DNA of 64,000 bases from Confluentibacter sediminis. GTDB taxonomy: Bacteria > Bacteroidota > Bacteroidia > Flavobacteriales > Flavobacteriaceae. Numbering within the stretch: the first letter of the stretch is position 1; each line of letters opens with the position of its first letter. The translations under genes were made by a program, and so were the position numbers. The stretch lies in contig NZ_QKPO01000003.1 in assembly GCF_003258355.1 (NCBI RefSeq), positions 310,001-374,000 on the forward strand. Direction: 5' to 3'. Of this stretch, positions 8,946-18,720 are shown piece after piece. Under the pieces are notes generated by a model that was given only the letters and a program-made list of their open reading frames with translations, ran no database searches and was not told the DNA's origin.

Positions 8946-11345
8946 TTATTCTGTTCTTAAACTTTTTATGGGGTTTGCTATAGCGGCTTTAATGGCTTGA
9001 AAACTTACCGTTAACAAAGCTATTACTACAGCTGAACAACCTGCCAACAGTAATATTTGCCAAGACACTTGAATTCTATAGGCATAACTGGACAGCCATG
9101 AATCCATAAGCCACCATGCTATAGGAGACGCAATAAGTATGGCCAGAATGACCAAGAAAATAAAATCTTTAACCAACAACTTTACCAAGTTGTTTACGCT
9201 TGCACCTAACACCTTACGCACCCCAATTTCTTTAATTCTTACCCTTGCTGTATAGGTAGTTAGCCCCAGCAACCCCAAACAAGAAATAAAAATGGTAAGT
9301 GCCGCAAAAAAGTTAAATAAATTACCTGTTTTGGTATCTGCTTCGTATTTCGCTTCAAATTGTTTATCCACAAACTGGTAACTAAACGGAATATCAGTAG
9401 CAATTTTATCATACTGTTTTTTCACCGCCGCTATTGTTTTTTGTGCTTCCCCAGCTGTGGTACGCACATAAAATATATTCTGTCCCCAGCCCCATTGGGT
9501 ACCCCAATTTGAATTAAAAAGCAACGGTGAAATCGGGTCTCTAAGTGATTTGAAATTAAAATCCTTCACCACCCCAATAATGGTGCCTTCGTTGTTGTGA
9601 AACTTTATTTTTTGACCTACAATAGGCTCATTGAGTCCCATTTCTTTTACAGCAGTCTCATTAACTATATAACTCGTTTTATCTGAAGGTAAACCTGAAA
9701 AATTAGCTCCTTCCACCAGTTGCATCTTCATGGTGGGAATAAAATTATTATCTATGGAAGCTTGAGCAATTAAAAGGTTCTGGCCTTGTATTTGTCCCGA
9801 CCATTCCAAATCACTGGTTTCAGAATCCAGTTGGGACATATCCCCTATACCCGTAGCTGAAACCATTTGGATACTTGGCTCCTTTTCCAGTTCACTTTTT
9901 ATAGCATTGGCATTCTTTGCAGCTTCAATGGGAAAGGAAACCGAAAAGACATAATCTTTATCATACCCTAAATCCATTTTTCGGATATGCTTCATTTGGC
10001 TACTTATTACCAAAGTGCCAACAATTAAAATGACAGAGACTGCAAATTGAAAAACCACTAATGCTTTTCGTAAAGCAACAATTCCCACACCCGATGCAAT
10101 CTTTCCTTTTAAAGAGGGCAACGGTTTAAATGCAGACAATACCATGGCAGGATAAATACTCACTGCCATTAGCATACCCAATAAGGCAAATCCAATGGTG
10201 CTCCAGATAGATGTATTTCCAAAAGACGTTTCTAAATGTCTGCCAGAAACACTATTGTAAAAAGGTTTAAGAAGAAACACCAAAACCAATGCAATAATTA
10301 AGGCAATGGAGAATAGCACTATTGTTTCTATAATAAACTGGAAAAACAGTTGTTTTTTATTGGCTCCAACAACTTTACGTACCCCAACTTCTTTAGCCCT
10401 TGTCAATGAGCGCGCAGTAGATAGGTTTATATAATTGATACTGGCAATAGCCAACAACAATATAGCAACCAACAAAAATACCTGCACCATTCTGTAAGCA
10501 CTTTTATTGCCATCTGGCGTTATTAAATGCATATCGGCCAAATTCTGCAACTTGAATTCAACCTTACTGGCAGGGTCATTATTTCGTACATCCATGTACC
10601 TTTTGGTGAACTTATTAGCAACCTTATTAGCATCAGCATTTGCGTGAAGTTTTACAAATGTTTGAAACGAATAATTACCTAAATCTTCATCAATGGTTTT
10701 CCAATCGCCATTTCCTCCTCCTGCCTTAAATTCTTTTGAATACAAAGCCATTGGAAAAATGGCATCATATTGAAGAGATGAATTTTCAGGAAAATCCTCC
10801 AATACACCAGTCACTGTAAAATTCTCATTACGATATTTCAAGGTTTTGCCTAAAACATTATGATCACCAAAAAACTTGTTTGCCATACTTTTGGTAATGA
10901 CTACCGAATTAACATCGGGGAACAAATGATTTCTTTGTCCTTCAATTACATTAAAGTCAAACAAGGAGAAAAACCCATTATCAACTGCTGCTACAGTAAG
11001 CCCTCCCAATATTTTATCACGGTCTATATCGGATATGGTTTGGTTCGATTCACTGTTTATCCGAACAAGTTTACCAACTTCGCTAATTGATTTTGAATAA
11101 ACCGCTAATGGCCCTGGCACACCTCCCCAAACCCTATTTTCTCCATTTATATTGAATTGTGCATTGAATACATAAATATCTTTATAATCCTTATGAAACG
11201 TATCAAAACTTTTTTCGCTCTGTACCCATGCTAAAACCATTATGGCTGCAGCAAGACCTATGGCCAAACCACTAATATGTATTATACTATAGAACTTGTT
11301 TTGCTTCAAGTTCCGCCACGCTATTTTGAAATAATTCATTATCAT
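8946..11345 (-). CDS. FtsX/MacB-like ABC transporter permease
   Basis: Permease subunit of 799 residues, beginning MIMNYFKIAWRNLKQNKFY. M1 is preferred over M3 because the family begins two residues before the NYFK motif. The first-half loop is TARSLTRAKEVGVRKVVGAN, the second-half loop RVRIKEIGVRKVLGASV, and the C-terminus NPIKSLRTE. Unlike most of its neighbours, its first ectodomain includes a basic stretch (NKVANKFTKRYMDVRNN). It is separated from the upstream gene by only 12 bp, the tightest spacing among the complete genes of the array, and this junction lacks the common T-rich spacer motif. Confidence 0.93.
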   Translation of the reverse strand: MIMNYFKIAWRNLKQNKFYSIIHISGLAIGLAAAIMVLAWVQSEKSFDTFHKDYKDIYVFNAQFNINGENRVWGGVPGPLAVYSKSISEVGKLVRINSESNQTISDIDRDKILGGLTVAAVDNGFFSLFDFNVIEGQRNHLFPDVNSVVITKSMANKFFGDHNVLGKTLKYRNENFTVTGVLEDFPENSSLQYDAIFPMALYSKEFKAGGGNGDWKTIDEDLGNYSFQTFVKLHANADANKVANKFTKRYMDVRNNDPASKVEFKLQNLADMHLITPDGNKSAYRMVQVFLLVAILLLAIASINYINLSTARSLTRAKEVGVRKVVGANKKQLFFQFIIETIVLFSIALIIALVLVFLLKPFYNSVSGRHLETSFGNTSIWSTIGFALLGMLMAVSIYPAMVLSAFKPLPSLKGKIASGVGIVALRKALVVFQFAVSVILIVGTLVISSQMKHIRKMDLGYDKDYVFSVSFPIEAAKNANAIKSELEKEPSIQMVSATGIGDMSQLDSETSDLEWSGQIQGQNLLIAQASIDNNFIPTMKMQLVEGANFSGLPSDKTSYIVNETAVKEMGLNEPIVGQKIKFHNNEGTIIGVVKDFNFKSLRDPISPLLFNSNWGTQWGWGQNIFYVRTTAGEAQKTIAAVKKQYDKIATDIPFSYQFVDKQFEAKYEADTKTGNLFNFFAALTIFISCLGLLGLTTYTARVRIKEIGVRKVLGASVNNLVKLLVKDFIFLVILAILIASPIAWWLMDSWLSSYAYRIQVSWQILLLAGCSAVVIALLTVSFQAIKAAIANPIKSLRTE

Positions 11346-11357
11346 GGTTTCTTTATT

Positions 11358-13799
11358 TTATTCTGTTCTTAAACTTTTAACCGGGTTTGCTATGGCTGCT
11401 TTGATTGCTTGAAAACTCACGGTGACCAAGGCTATAAGAATGGCTATAAAACCAGCAACAACAAAAATCCACCAACTTAACGACGCTTTGTATGCAAAGT
11501 TTTCTAACCAACGGTGCATGGTATACCAAGCTAATGGAGAAGCAATCAAAAAAGCTATGATTACCAGTTTTATAAAATCCTTGGAAAGCAAGGTGATAAG
11601 GTTTGTAACATCTGCTCCCAACACTTTTCTAACCCCTAATTCTTTCTTCCGCTGCTCTGCCATGTAAGAAGCCAAACCAAATAATCCCAAACAAGCAATT
11701 AATATGGCCAGAATTGAAAAGGTGAAAGCAATGTTGCCTACTTGCTGCTCTGCCTTATACATATCGTTGAAAGAGTCAACCATAAAATTGTAGGTGAACG
11801 AAGCGCTTCCAGACATTTGTTTCCACTTAGATTCAATAGTAGTCATTAATGAAGGTAAATTGGATGCTGTTACTTTAAATGCCATAGCCCAATTGGCTCT
11901 TCCATATTTTAATGCCAAAGGCCCTACGTTTTCCCTCAAGGATTCGTAATTAAAATCTTTAACCACACCTATAACGTGGTAGGTTTCAACAATACCTTCT
12001 TCAAGACGGCCACCACCATATAACTTTTTACCAATGGGATCTTCAAACCCGAGCAATTTAACAGCTTCTTCATTCAATATTAAAGCCATCGAATCGGTTT
12101 TCATTTCCTTTGAAAAATTCCGACCTTCAACCATTTCCATACCCATTAAAGGAATATAGGATTCGTCTATCCTCCAATCTTGCATATTAATGCCACTGTT
12201 GACATTTATGGTAGATTCTTTAAAAAATGTTGTGTTTGACCTTGCACTCCCTGAAACAGGTATATATCCTGCATAGGTAGCTTCTGAAACGCCCGACATA
12301 TTGGTTATTTCATTTTTAAATGCTTCTTGGTTATTACCTAAAATGCCAGTATCGTTTATGACCAAAATCTGCTCCTTATTAAAACCTACATTTTTATTTT
12401 GAATATATTCCAGTTGATTAAACACTACGAAAGACCCTACTATCAAAACAATGGAAATTACAAACTGAAAGACCACTAAAGAAGAACGAAACCTATCCTT
12501 ATTCCATGAGATTTGCATTTTACCTTTAAGCACTGTAATAGGTTTAAAAGAAGACAAATAAAATGCTGGATATAGCCCAGATAAAACCCCTACCACAATA
12601 GGTAATAATAGATAAAATACTATCCACCCAAGGCTAAACAAATCCTGCACATGGAAAGTTTTAGCTGATAGAGTATTGAAAGGGTTTAATAATACTATTG
12701 CTAAGCTTACGCCAAAGATGGTAGCCAGTGCGCACATGATAATTGATTCTGACAAAAATTGGGAAATCAATAATTTCTTATCAGTGCCTAATACTTTTCT
12801 AACCCCTACTTCTTTTGCACGTGTGGTAGAACGGGCTGTGGCCAAATTCATAAAATTAATGCAGGCAATAAGCAATACGAACAAGGCTATTACCGAGAAA
12901 ATATAGACATATTGAATATTGCCATTAGGTTCTAACTCGCCAGAACGATTGGAATACAAATGAATATCCTCTAGAGATATTAATGAATAACGAATATAAT
13001 TGCCCGCCTGTTCAAATTCTTCAAGACTATTAATCTGAACAGCTGCCTTAGCCTGAGGAAGTAAATATTTATTACTAAATTCTTTAAACTTAGCTTCAAT
13101 ATCTGTTGGGTCTGTACCATCCTTTAATTTTATATAAGTGAGAAAATTATGATTTAGAAAATTGTTCCAATCGTAATTCACATTCGCCATCGTAAAAAAC
13201 AAATTGAAATGGAAATGTGTATTCTGGGGCACATCTTTCATAATGGCAGTAACAGTGTAATATTTAGTATCACCATTAACCTCTAAAGTTTTACCTATAA
13301 TTTGATCGTAAGGCATTGAACCAAAATATTTTTTGGCGGCTGTTTCCGTTATCAATACCTTATCCCGCCCGTGAAGAGGTTTCAATTTTTCTCCAGCAAT
13401 GATTTCAAAAGGAAAAATATCTAACAAAGTGGAATCAGCATGTACCACCGATGTTTCCCTAATAAATTCATTATGGACTTTGACAAGTTTCGGCCCATTG
13501 GAATTATAAAACCTTGTGAATTGCAATACTTGTGGGTAATCTTCTTTCATAGTCTCCCCCATAGGGTCGGAAGTATCTGCAATTATATTTTCACTTCCAC
13601 CAAAACGGATATTAGAATTAATTCTATAAATATTTTCGGCGTATGGATTCCATCTGTCGTAACTCAATTCATCTACCACATACCTTGCTATCAAAATGAA
13701 GCAAGCTATACCAACGGCCAACCCACCAATATTTATAAAACTATAGGCTTTGTTTTTAAGTAAGTTTCGCCACGCTATTTTAAAATAATTCTTAATCAT
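11358..13799 (-). CDS. FtsX/MacB-like ABC transporter permease
   Basis: Permease subunit of 813 residues, starting MIKNYFKIAWRNLLKNKAY. It carries TARSTTRAKEVGVRKVLGTD in the first half and EQRKKELGVRKVLGADV in the second, and ends NPVKSLRTE. The first periplasmic domain is longer than in most members (for example DKYYTVTAIMKDVPQNT-like segments and a LEEFEQAGNYIRYS insertion before the second helix). The start is supported by family alignment and by the conserved junction sequence around the ATG. Gap to the next upstream gene is 28 bp. Confidence 0.93.
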   Translation of the reverse strand: MIKNYFKIAWRNLLKNKAYSFINIGGLAVGIACFILIARYVVDELSYDRWNPYAENIYRINSNIRFGGSENIIADTSDPMGETMKEDYPQVLQFTRFYNSNGPKLVKVHNEFIRETSVVHADSTLLDIFPFEIIAGEKLKPLHGRDKVLITETAAKKYFGSMPYDQIIGKTLEVNGDTKYYTVTAIMKDVPQNTHFHFNLFFTMANVNYDWNNFLNHNFLTYIKLKDGTDPTDIEAKFKEFSNKYLLPQAKAAVQINSLEEFEQAGNYIRYSLISLEDIHLYSNRSGELEPNGNIQYVYIFSVIALFVLLIACINFMNLATARSTTRAKEVGVRKVLGTDKKLLISQFLSESIIMCALATIFGVSLAIVLLNPFNTLSAKTFHVQDLFSLGWIVFYLLLPIVVGVLSGLYPAFYLSSFKPITVLKGKMQISWNKDRFRSSLVVFQFVISIVLIVGSFVVFNQLEYIQNKNVGFNKEQILVINDTGILGNNQEAFKNEITNMSGVSEATYAGYIPVSGSARSNTTFFKESTINVNSGINMQDWRIDESYIPLMGMEMVEGRNFSKEMKTDSMALILNEEAVKLLGFEDPIGKKLYGGGRLEEGIVETYHVIGVVKDFNYESLRENVGPLALKYGRANWAMAFKVTASNLPSLMTTIESKWKQMSGSASFTYNFMVDSFNDMYKAEQQVGNIAFTFSILAILIACLGLFGLASYMAEQRKKELGVRKVLGADVTNLITLLSKDFIKLVIIAFLIASPLAWYTMHRWLENFAYKASLSWWIFVVAGFIAILIALVTVSFQAIKAAIANPVKSLRTE

Positions 13800-13827
13800 G
13801 ATTATTCGTTTTTTGATTGATGATGAT

Positions 13828-16227
13828 TTATTCCGTCCTTAAACTTTTTATGGGGTTTGCAATGGCTGCTTTAATCGCTTGGAAACTGACTGTTAGTAGT
13901 GCGATAAAAACCGCTGCAATTCCGGCTAGCACAAATACCCACCAATTAATTGGTGTACGATATGTAAAATCCTGTAACCAGTTTTGCATAATCCAATAGG
14001 CAATCGGAGAAGCCAATATAAATGCCATACACACTAACTTTAAAAAATCTTTAGACAACAACGTTGTTACTCCCGCTACAGAAGCTCCCAAAACCTTGCG
14101 TACACCAATTTCTTTGGTGCGCTGTTCTGCGGTAAAAGCGGCAAGTCCAAAAAGACCAAGACACGCAATAAAAATTGCCAATACCGAAAAAACAGAGACC
14201 GCATGCGCTGTCTTTTCTTCTGAAGCATATAATTGCGCGACATGTTTGTCTAAAAATTCATAATCAAAGGCCGTGTTGGGCATATTTTCATTAAAGGTTT
14301 TCTGTAAATTCCCCATAAATTGTGGAAGATTTTGCGTGTTATACCTAATCAAAAGTGCACGAACACGTTCAGGAGCTTTGTTAGATTTATAATACATATA
14401 CCCGCCAATATCTTCTTTGACAGAATTGTAATTAAAATTTGCCACAACCCCAGTAATTATAGCCCTACCCCCAAGTTCTGTATTGATAATTTTACCAATG
14501 GCATCATTAGGAGACTTATAATCTAAATAGTTGATAATTTTTTCATTTATCAATGTATATATTATAGAGTCTCCCTCTGAAATAACTTCTGGCAGTTTAC
14601 TTCCTGCAAGTAAATTTAATTTTAGAGTTTCAATAATATCACCCTCAGTACGGCAACTTTTAATGGGCATTCCTACCACATCTGTGCTTAATTTACGCAC
14701 TGAACGACCACTTTCATTTAAACCTGGCATTGACTGAACAGCCGAAACACTTTCTATAGACATCTGCCTTTTAAGGTTTTGTGTTAAACTTCGAACTTGC
14801 TGCCTACTCTCAGCAGATTTAACAGAAACAGCTAGAACACCATTGGGATTATAGCCCAGATTTTTGTTTTTAATAAATGTCATTTGCTGAAGGATTATCG
14901 TAACAGCGATTATCAGAATGATGGAAGCTGAAAACTGAAATACCACCAATCCTTTTCTAACAAATTCCGAAGCTGAATTTTTTTTCTTTGATTTACTAAC
15001 TAATAAAAGTGGGGAAATACTAGACATTGAAATTGCTGGATAACTGCCCGCAACAATCGTAATAACACCCCATATAATAAGTAAACCAATTAAAATGGGT
15101 GTAGCTAGTAAATCATGATAATTAATATCATTACCCGTAATACTTCTAAACAATGGAAGAGTAAGGAATGAAATCGCATATCCAACTACAACTGAAAAAA
15201 GCACCAGAATAGCGGTTTCTACATAAAAAAGCGAAAGCATTTGACCTCTGTTAGCTCCTAAAACTTTATTTACCCCAATACTTTTTGATCGTTTTCGGGA
15301 ATTTGCAGTTGCTAAATTCATATAATTTATACAAGCGATAAACAGGATGAGCAACGATAGAAATAAGAGGCTTTTTATTGTATTTATATTACCAAGTCTG
15401 GTTGAATAACCGTCCTGCACATTAGCCGAATACAAATGTATTTTTGTTAAAGGCTGAAAGAAGAATTTAGTAAAGTACTGCCCATCCTTATCAACATATT
15501 TATCTATCAGGTCGGTTGCTTGATCTTCAATTTGGGCAACTGTGGTATTTGGCTGAAGCTGTATATAAGTCTCATAACTGGCATTGCTCCAATAAACGTC
15601 GGTACCCATCCATGAATCCTTAATATTATAGACCATATCGCAGTCTATGACGCTATTTTTTGGCAAATCGGCATAAATGCCAGAAACCTGAAGTGTATCC
15701 CTGTTGTTTACGGTAATAAGTTCTCCCATGGCACTTTTACTCCCAAAAAACCGCTCTTTTGCTGATTGAGAAAGCACGATTGATTTAGGTTGTAAAAAAG
15801 CATTTTTAGAGTTTCCTTCTAAAAATTTAAAATCAAACATGCTGAAGATTGTAGAATCTGCCAAATAAAGTCCATTTTCATTGTAGTTTTTATCGCCTAT
15901 CTTTAAAGAAGCGGTCACACCAAAATCATCTTTTATTAACCGGGTCATTTTTTTAGCCTCGGGAATGTCCTTCACGATGGCTGGACCTACGGCATTTGGC
16001 AACTCTGCCCATATTTCAAAATCATATTCTTCAGAAGTTTCCATATTAACCCTATAGATGTTTTCTGAATTAGAATACATGTTATCAAAGTTGAGTTCTG
16101 TATACACAAACGCAAAAAGAATGATACACACACACAAACCAATTGCCAACCCTACAATGTTTAAAACAGTGAAAAGTTTATTGGCACGTATGTTTCTCCA
16201 AGCTGTTTTTATATAATTTTTTACCAT
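13828..16227 (-). CDS. FtsX/MacB-like ABC transporter permease (divergent member)
   Basis: Permease subunit. The open frame reaches an ATG at 16272, but the family N-terminus begins at MVKNYIKTAWRNIRANK, so ATG 16227 (799 residues) is chosen. The 15 extra residues (lysine-rich) have no counterpart in the other members. It is the most divergent protein of the left array in its first half: the cytoplasmic loop reads NSRKRSKSIGVNKVLGANRG, with N replacing the R of the usual GIRK. The second half is conventional (EQRTKEIGVRKVLGASV, ending NPIKSLRTE). The upstream gap of about 85 bp is longer than elsewhere in the array and lacks the T-rich spacer repeat. Confidence 0.9.
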   Translation of the reverse strand: MVKNYIKTAWRNIRANKLFTVLNIVGLAIGLCVCIILFAFVYTELNFDNMYSNSENIYRVNMETSEEYDFEIWAELPNAVGPAIVKDIPEAKKMTRLIKDDFGVTASLKIGDKNYNENGLYLADSTIFSMFDFKFLEGNSKNAFLQPKSIVLSQSAKERFFGSKSAMGELITVNNRDTLQVSGIYADLPKNSVIDCDMVYNIKDSWMGTDVYWSNASYETYIQLQPNTTVAQIEDQATDLIDKYVDKDGQYFTKFFFQPLTKIHLYSANVQDGYSTRLGNINTIKSLLFLSLLILFIACINYMNLATANSRKRSKSIGVNKVLGANRGQMLSLFYVETAILVLFSVVVGYAISFLTLPLFRSITGNDINYHDLLATPILIGLLIIWGVITIVAGSYPAISMSSISPLLLVSKSKKKNSASEFVRKGLVVFQFSASIILIIAVTIILQQMTFIKNKNLGYNPNGVLAVSVKSAESRQQVRSLTQNLKRQMSIESVSAVQSMPGLNESGRSVRKLSTDVVGMPIKSCRTEGDIIETLKLNLLAGSKLPEVISEGDSIIYTLINEKIINYLDYKSPNDAIGKIINTELGGRAIITGVVANFNYNSVKEDIGGYMYYKSNKAPERVRALLIRYNTQNLPQFMGNLQKTFNENMPNTAFDYEFLDKHVAQLYASEEKTAHAVSVFSVLAIFIACLGLFGLAAFTAEQRTKEIGVRKVLGASVAGVTTLLSKDFLKLVCMAFILASPIAYWIMQNWLQDFTYRTPINWWVFVLAGIAAVFIALLTVSFQAIKAAIANPIKSLRTE

Positions 16228-16312
16228 TTTTAACTGTTTTGGGCTTTTCTTTCTACTATTTTTAATTAACACTTTTTTTGAGTTAGCATTCCCCCTCTAG
16301 TTTTAAGGGGTT

Positions 16313-18691
16313 TTATTCCGTTCTTAAACTTTTCGTTGGGTTTGTAGTTGCTGCCTTAAGCGTCTGAAACATGATGGTTAAAAAGGCCACCGTTAAAGCA
16401 ATTAGCATAGCTAAAGCAAATACCCACCAGCTTAGATTAATTCTATAAGCAAAATCATTTAGCCATTTATGCATGAAATAAGCTGATACAGGCACGGCTA
16501 CTAAAAAAGACATGGCAACAAGCTTTAAAAAATCTTTGGACAACAGATTGAGAATGTTTGGCACGCTTGCACCCAATACTTTCCTTACACCAATTTCTTT
16601 AGTACGCTGCATCGTGCTGTACGATGCCAACCCTAATAAGCCCAAACAGGATATGAAAATGGCCAACAAAGAAAAATTTAAAAACAGAGTACCGAACTTC
16701 TCCTCACTTTTATACTGGCGGTCGAAAAACTCATCCAAAAAATAATAACTATATGGTCTATTTGGAATGTTTTTTTGGTATGCTTTTTCTATGGTTGCTA
16801 ATGTAGATTGAAGATTTGACGTGTTTAAGCTTACCGATAAATAATCCATATTACCCTGTTCAATACGCATAGTTAATGGTTTGATGGGCTGCTGTAGTGA
16901 TTGGAAATGGAAATCTTTTATCACACCAACAATTTTTCCTTCACGTCCCCATTGCTTGAATTCTTTTCCAATAGCCTGCTCGGAAGAAGTGTAGCCAAAC
17001 ATCTTTACCGCGGCTTCATTTAATACCATAGCTTGGGTCGTATCGGTCATAAAATCCCTAGAGAAGGCTCTTCCTGCAACTACCTCCATTTTATAAAGTG
17101 GGATGTAATCGAAGTCAACAAAAAAGAGATCAAGATTTGCTTTCTGTAATTCACCTTTTATATTTTCTATTTCAGAATAGGCACTAGGATTTCCAGTTGC
17201 TGGGACACTACCTGATAAAGATACTTGATTGACATTTGCTAAACCTTTTAAAGTTTCCTTAAGAGCTTTAGCTCCCGAATCTCCATTGGTTTCTATGACC
17301 AATACCTGATCTTTTTTAAAGCCTAAATCTTGGTTGCGCATAAAACTCATTTGTGCATACACCACAATAGTCCCTATTACCAAAGCTGTAGAAATGGCAA
17401 ACTGAGATACTACAAGGCTCTTACGCAATAAATTGCCATTTGCACCTGTTGCAAAACGTCCTTTTAAAACGGTTACTGGTTTAAAAGAAGATAATATAAA
17501 AGCTGGATAAATTCCTGCCAATAACCCAATACCCAACGCCACCAGCAGTAGATAAAATACATATTGGAGGTTATTAAAAATCCCTGTACTAACAACTTTT
17601 CCCGAGAGATCATTAAAGGAGTTATTCAATAATGCAATCAGCCCAATAGTTAATATGAAAGCGATCATACATATTATTATGGACTCACCAATAAATTGTA
17701 AAACGAGTTGTGTTTTACGAGCTCCTATTACCTTACGGATACCTACTTCTTTAGCTCTTTCAGCAGAACGTGCCGTGGTAAGATTTATAAAATTAATGCT
17801 CGCAATACATATTATGAAGAAGCCAATGATTGAAAATATATATACATTTTTGATGTTACCCGTTACAAACCCACCACGGGTCGATCTTAGATACACATCT
17901 TTCATAGGCTCCAAGAATAAGGTAGGATACATTTGAAGTTGATCCATTTCTTTTCCATTCCATTTTTCAAGAAAACCCGGCAATTTTTTTTCGAATGCTA
18001 TTGCATCAGTACCTGGTTTTAGTAAAACATAAGCATAAGGACTATAATTTGCCCATTGATCATTCAGTCTTGCGTTGAATTTCTTCGTTATGGTAGTCAT
18101 AGAAACTACCACATTTCCTTTTATCTGTGAATTTTCGGGAAAGTCTTTCATGATACCAGTTACTGTAGCAGGTAGTTGGTCACCAGTTAGTAAAATCGTC
18201 TTACCCATAGGCTCTTCATCCCCAAAATATTTTTTTGCAAGTGTTTCAGATAAAACAATACTTAAGGGCTCAGTTAATACTGTTTTGGAATCCCCTTTAA
18301 CCAATGGAAAGTCAAACGTTGTAAAAAAATCAGGATCTGCAAATAAAGCTTCTGGTTCATTAAATTTTACGTTGCCTTTTTTGAAGAGAATTACATTTTG
18401 CATTACTCTTATAGCTGTTTCTACTTCAGGAAATTCCGTAATATGGGGAGCAACAGCCCATGATGGCCCACTACCATTAATAACTTCAGTAGGTGTTTTA
18501 AGATCAGCTACTATACGGTAGATACGATCGCTTTTGCTGTGAAAATTATCATAACTCGTTTCAAAATTAACATAAGTGAAAATTAAAAAGCAGGCTGTCA
18601 TACCAACCGTTAATCCTAAAATATTAAGAAATGAAAACAAGCGGTGACGCCAAAGGTTTCGGAAGGCAATTTTGAAATAATTTTTAAACAT
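16313..18691 (-). CDS. FtsX/MacB-like ABC transporter permease next to the ATPase gene
   Basis: Permease subunit of 792 residues and the first permease gene after the ATPase in transcription order. It starts MFKNYFKIAFRNLWRHRLF, has ARSAERAKEVGIRKVIGARK in the first half and MQRTKEIGVRKVLGASV in the second, and ends NPTKSLRTE, with T where the others have V or I. The spacer to the ATPase (18692-18720) carries the ATCAATCAAAAA motif seen between other array genes. Its position beside the ATPase makes it the best candidate for the original permease from which the others expanded, which is inference. Confidence 0.93.
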   Translation of the reverse strand: MFKNYFKIAFRNLWRHRLFSFLNILGLTVGMTACFLIFTYVNFETSYDNFHSKSDRIYRIVADLKTPTEVINGSGPSWAVAPHITEFPEVETAIRVMQNVILFKKGNVKFNEPEALFADPDFFTTFDFPLVKGDSKTVLTEPLSIVLSETLAKKYFGDEEPMGKTILLTGDQLPATVTGIMKDFPENSQIKGNVVVSMTTITKKFNARLNDQWANYSPYAYVLLKPGTDAIAFEKKLPGFLEKWNGKEMDQLQMYPTLFLEPMKDVYLRSTRGGFVTGNIKNVYIFSIIGFFIICIASINFINLTTARSAERAKEVGIRKVIGARKTQLVLQFIGESIIICMIAFILTIGLIALLNNSFNDLSGKVVSTGIFNNLQYVFYLLLVALGIGLLAGIYPAFILSSFKPVTVLKGRFATGANGNLLRKSLVVSQFAISTALVIGTIVVYAQMSFMRNQDLGFKKDQVLVIETNGDSGAKALKETLKGLANVNQVSLSGSVPATGNPSAYSEIENIKGELQKANLDLFFVDFDYIPLYKMEVVAGRAFSRDFMTDTTQAMVLNEAAVKMFGYTSSEQAIGKEFKQWGREGKIVGVIKDFHFQSLQQPIKPLTMRIEQGNMDYLSVSLNTSNLQSTLATIEKAYQKNIPNRPYSYYFLDEFFDRQYKSEEKFGTLFLNFSLLAIFISCLGLLGLASYSTMQRTKEIGVRKVLGASVPNILNLLSKDFLKLVAMSFLVAVPVSAYFMHKWLNDFAYRINLSWWVFALAMLIALTVAFLTIMFQTLKAATTNPTKSLRTE

Positions 18692-18720
18692 ATAGCTCGC
18701 TTTTTGATTGATGACGATTA

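Larger units (their letters stand above)
1637..13870 (-). repeat. Dispersed near-identical gene-junction repeats of the permease array
   Basis: Each permease boundary repeats much of the same sequence: the first ~45 bp of one gene (on the plus strand CGCCACGCTATTTT then AAATAATT), a short spacer, and the last ~45 bp of the next (CTTAAACTTTT then GGGTTTGC). Copies lie near 1637-1710, 4045-4150, 6482-6590, 8877-8990, 11306-11410 and 13762-13870. At 4088-4115, 8917-8945 and 13800-13827 the spacer is a T-rich run followed by GATTGATGATG-like sequence, with partial versions at 6516-6546 and 18692-18720. The copies are direct repeats about 2.4 kb apart, the expected footprint of unequal-crossover duplication of gene-plus-spacer units. 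Confidence 0.8.

Noticed and set aside
16228-16272. N-terminal extension of the divergent permease to ATG 16272
   Set aside because: The 15 added residues are lysine-rich and absent from all relatives. The family N-terminus fits ATG 16227.
18075-18521. A 148-codon open frame on the plus strand
   Set aside because: It lies wholly antisense to a clear permease gene and its translation matches no family. It is a shadow of the minus-strand coding sequence.
1-18691. A CRISPR-like or tandem-repeat array suggested by the regularly repeated junctions
   Set aside because: The repeats are ~100 bp, spaced ~2.4 kb apart and embedded in gene ends. They are explained by gene duplication.
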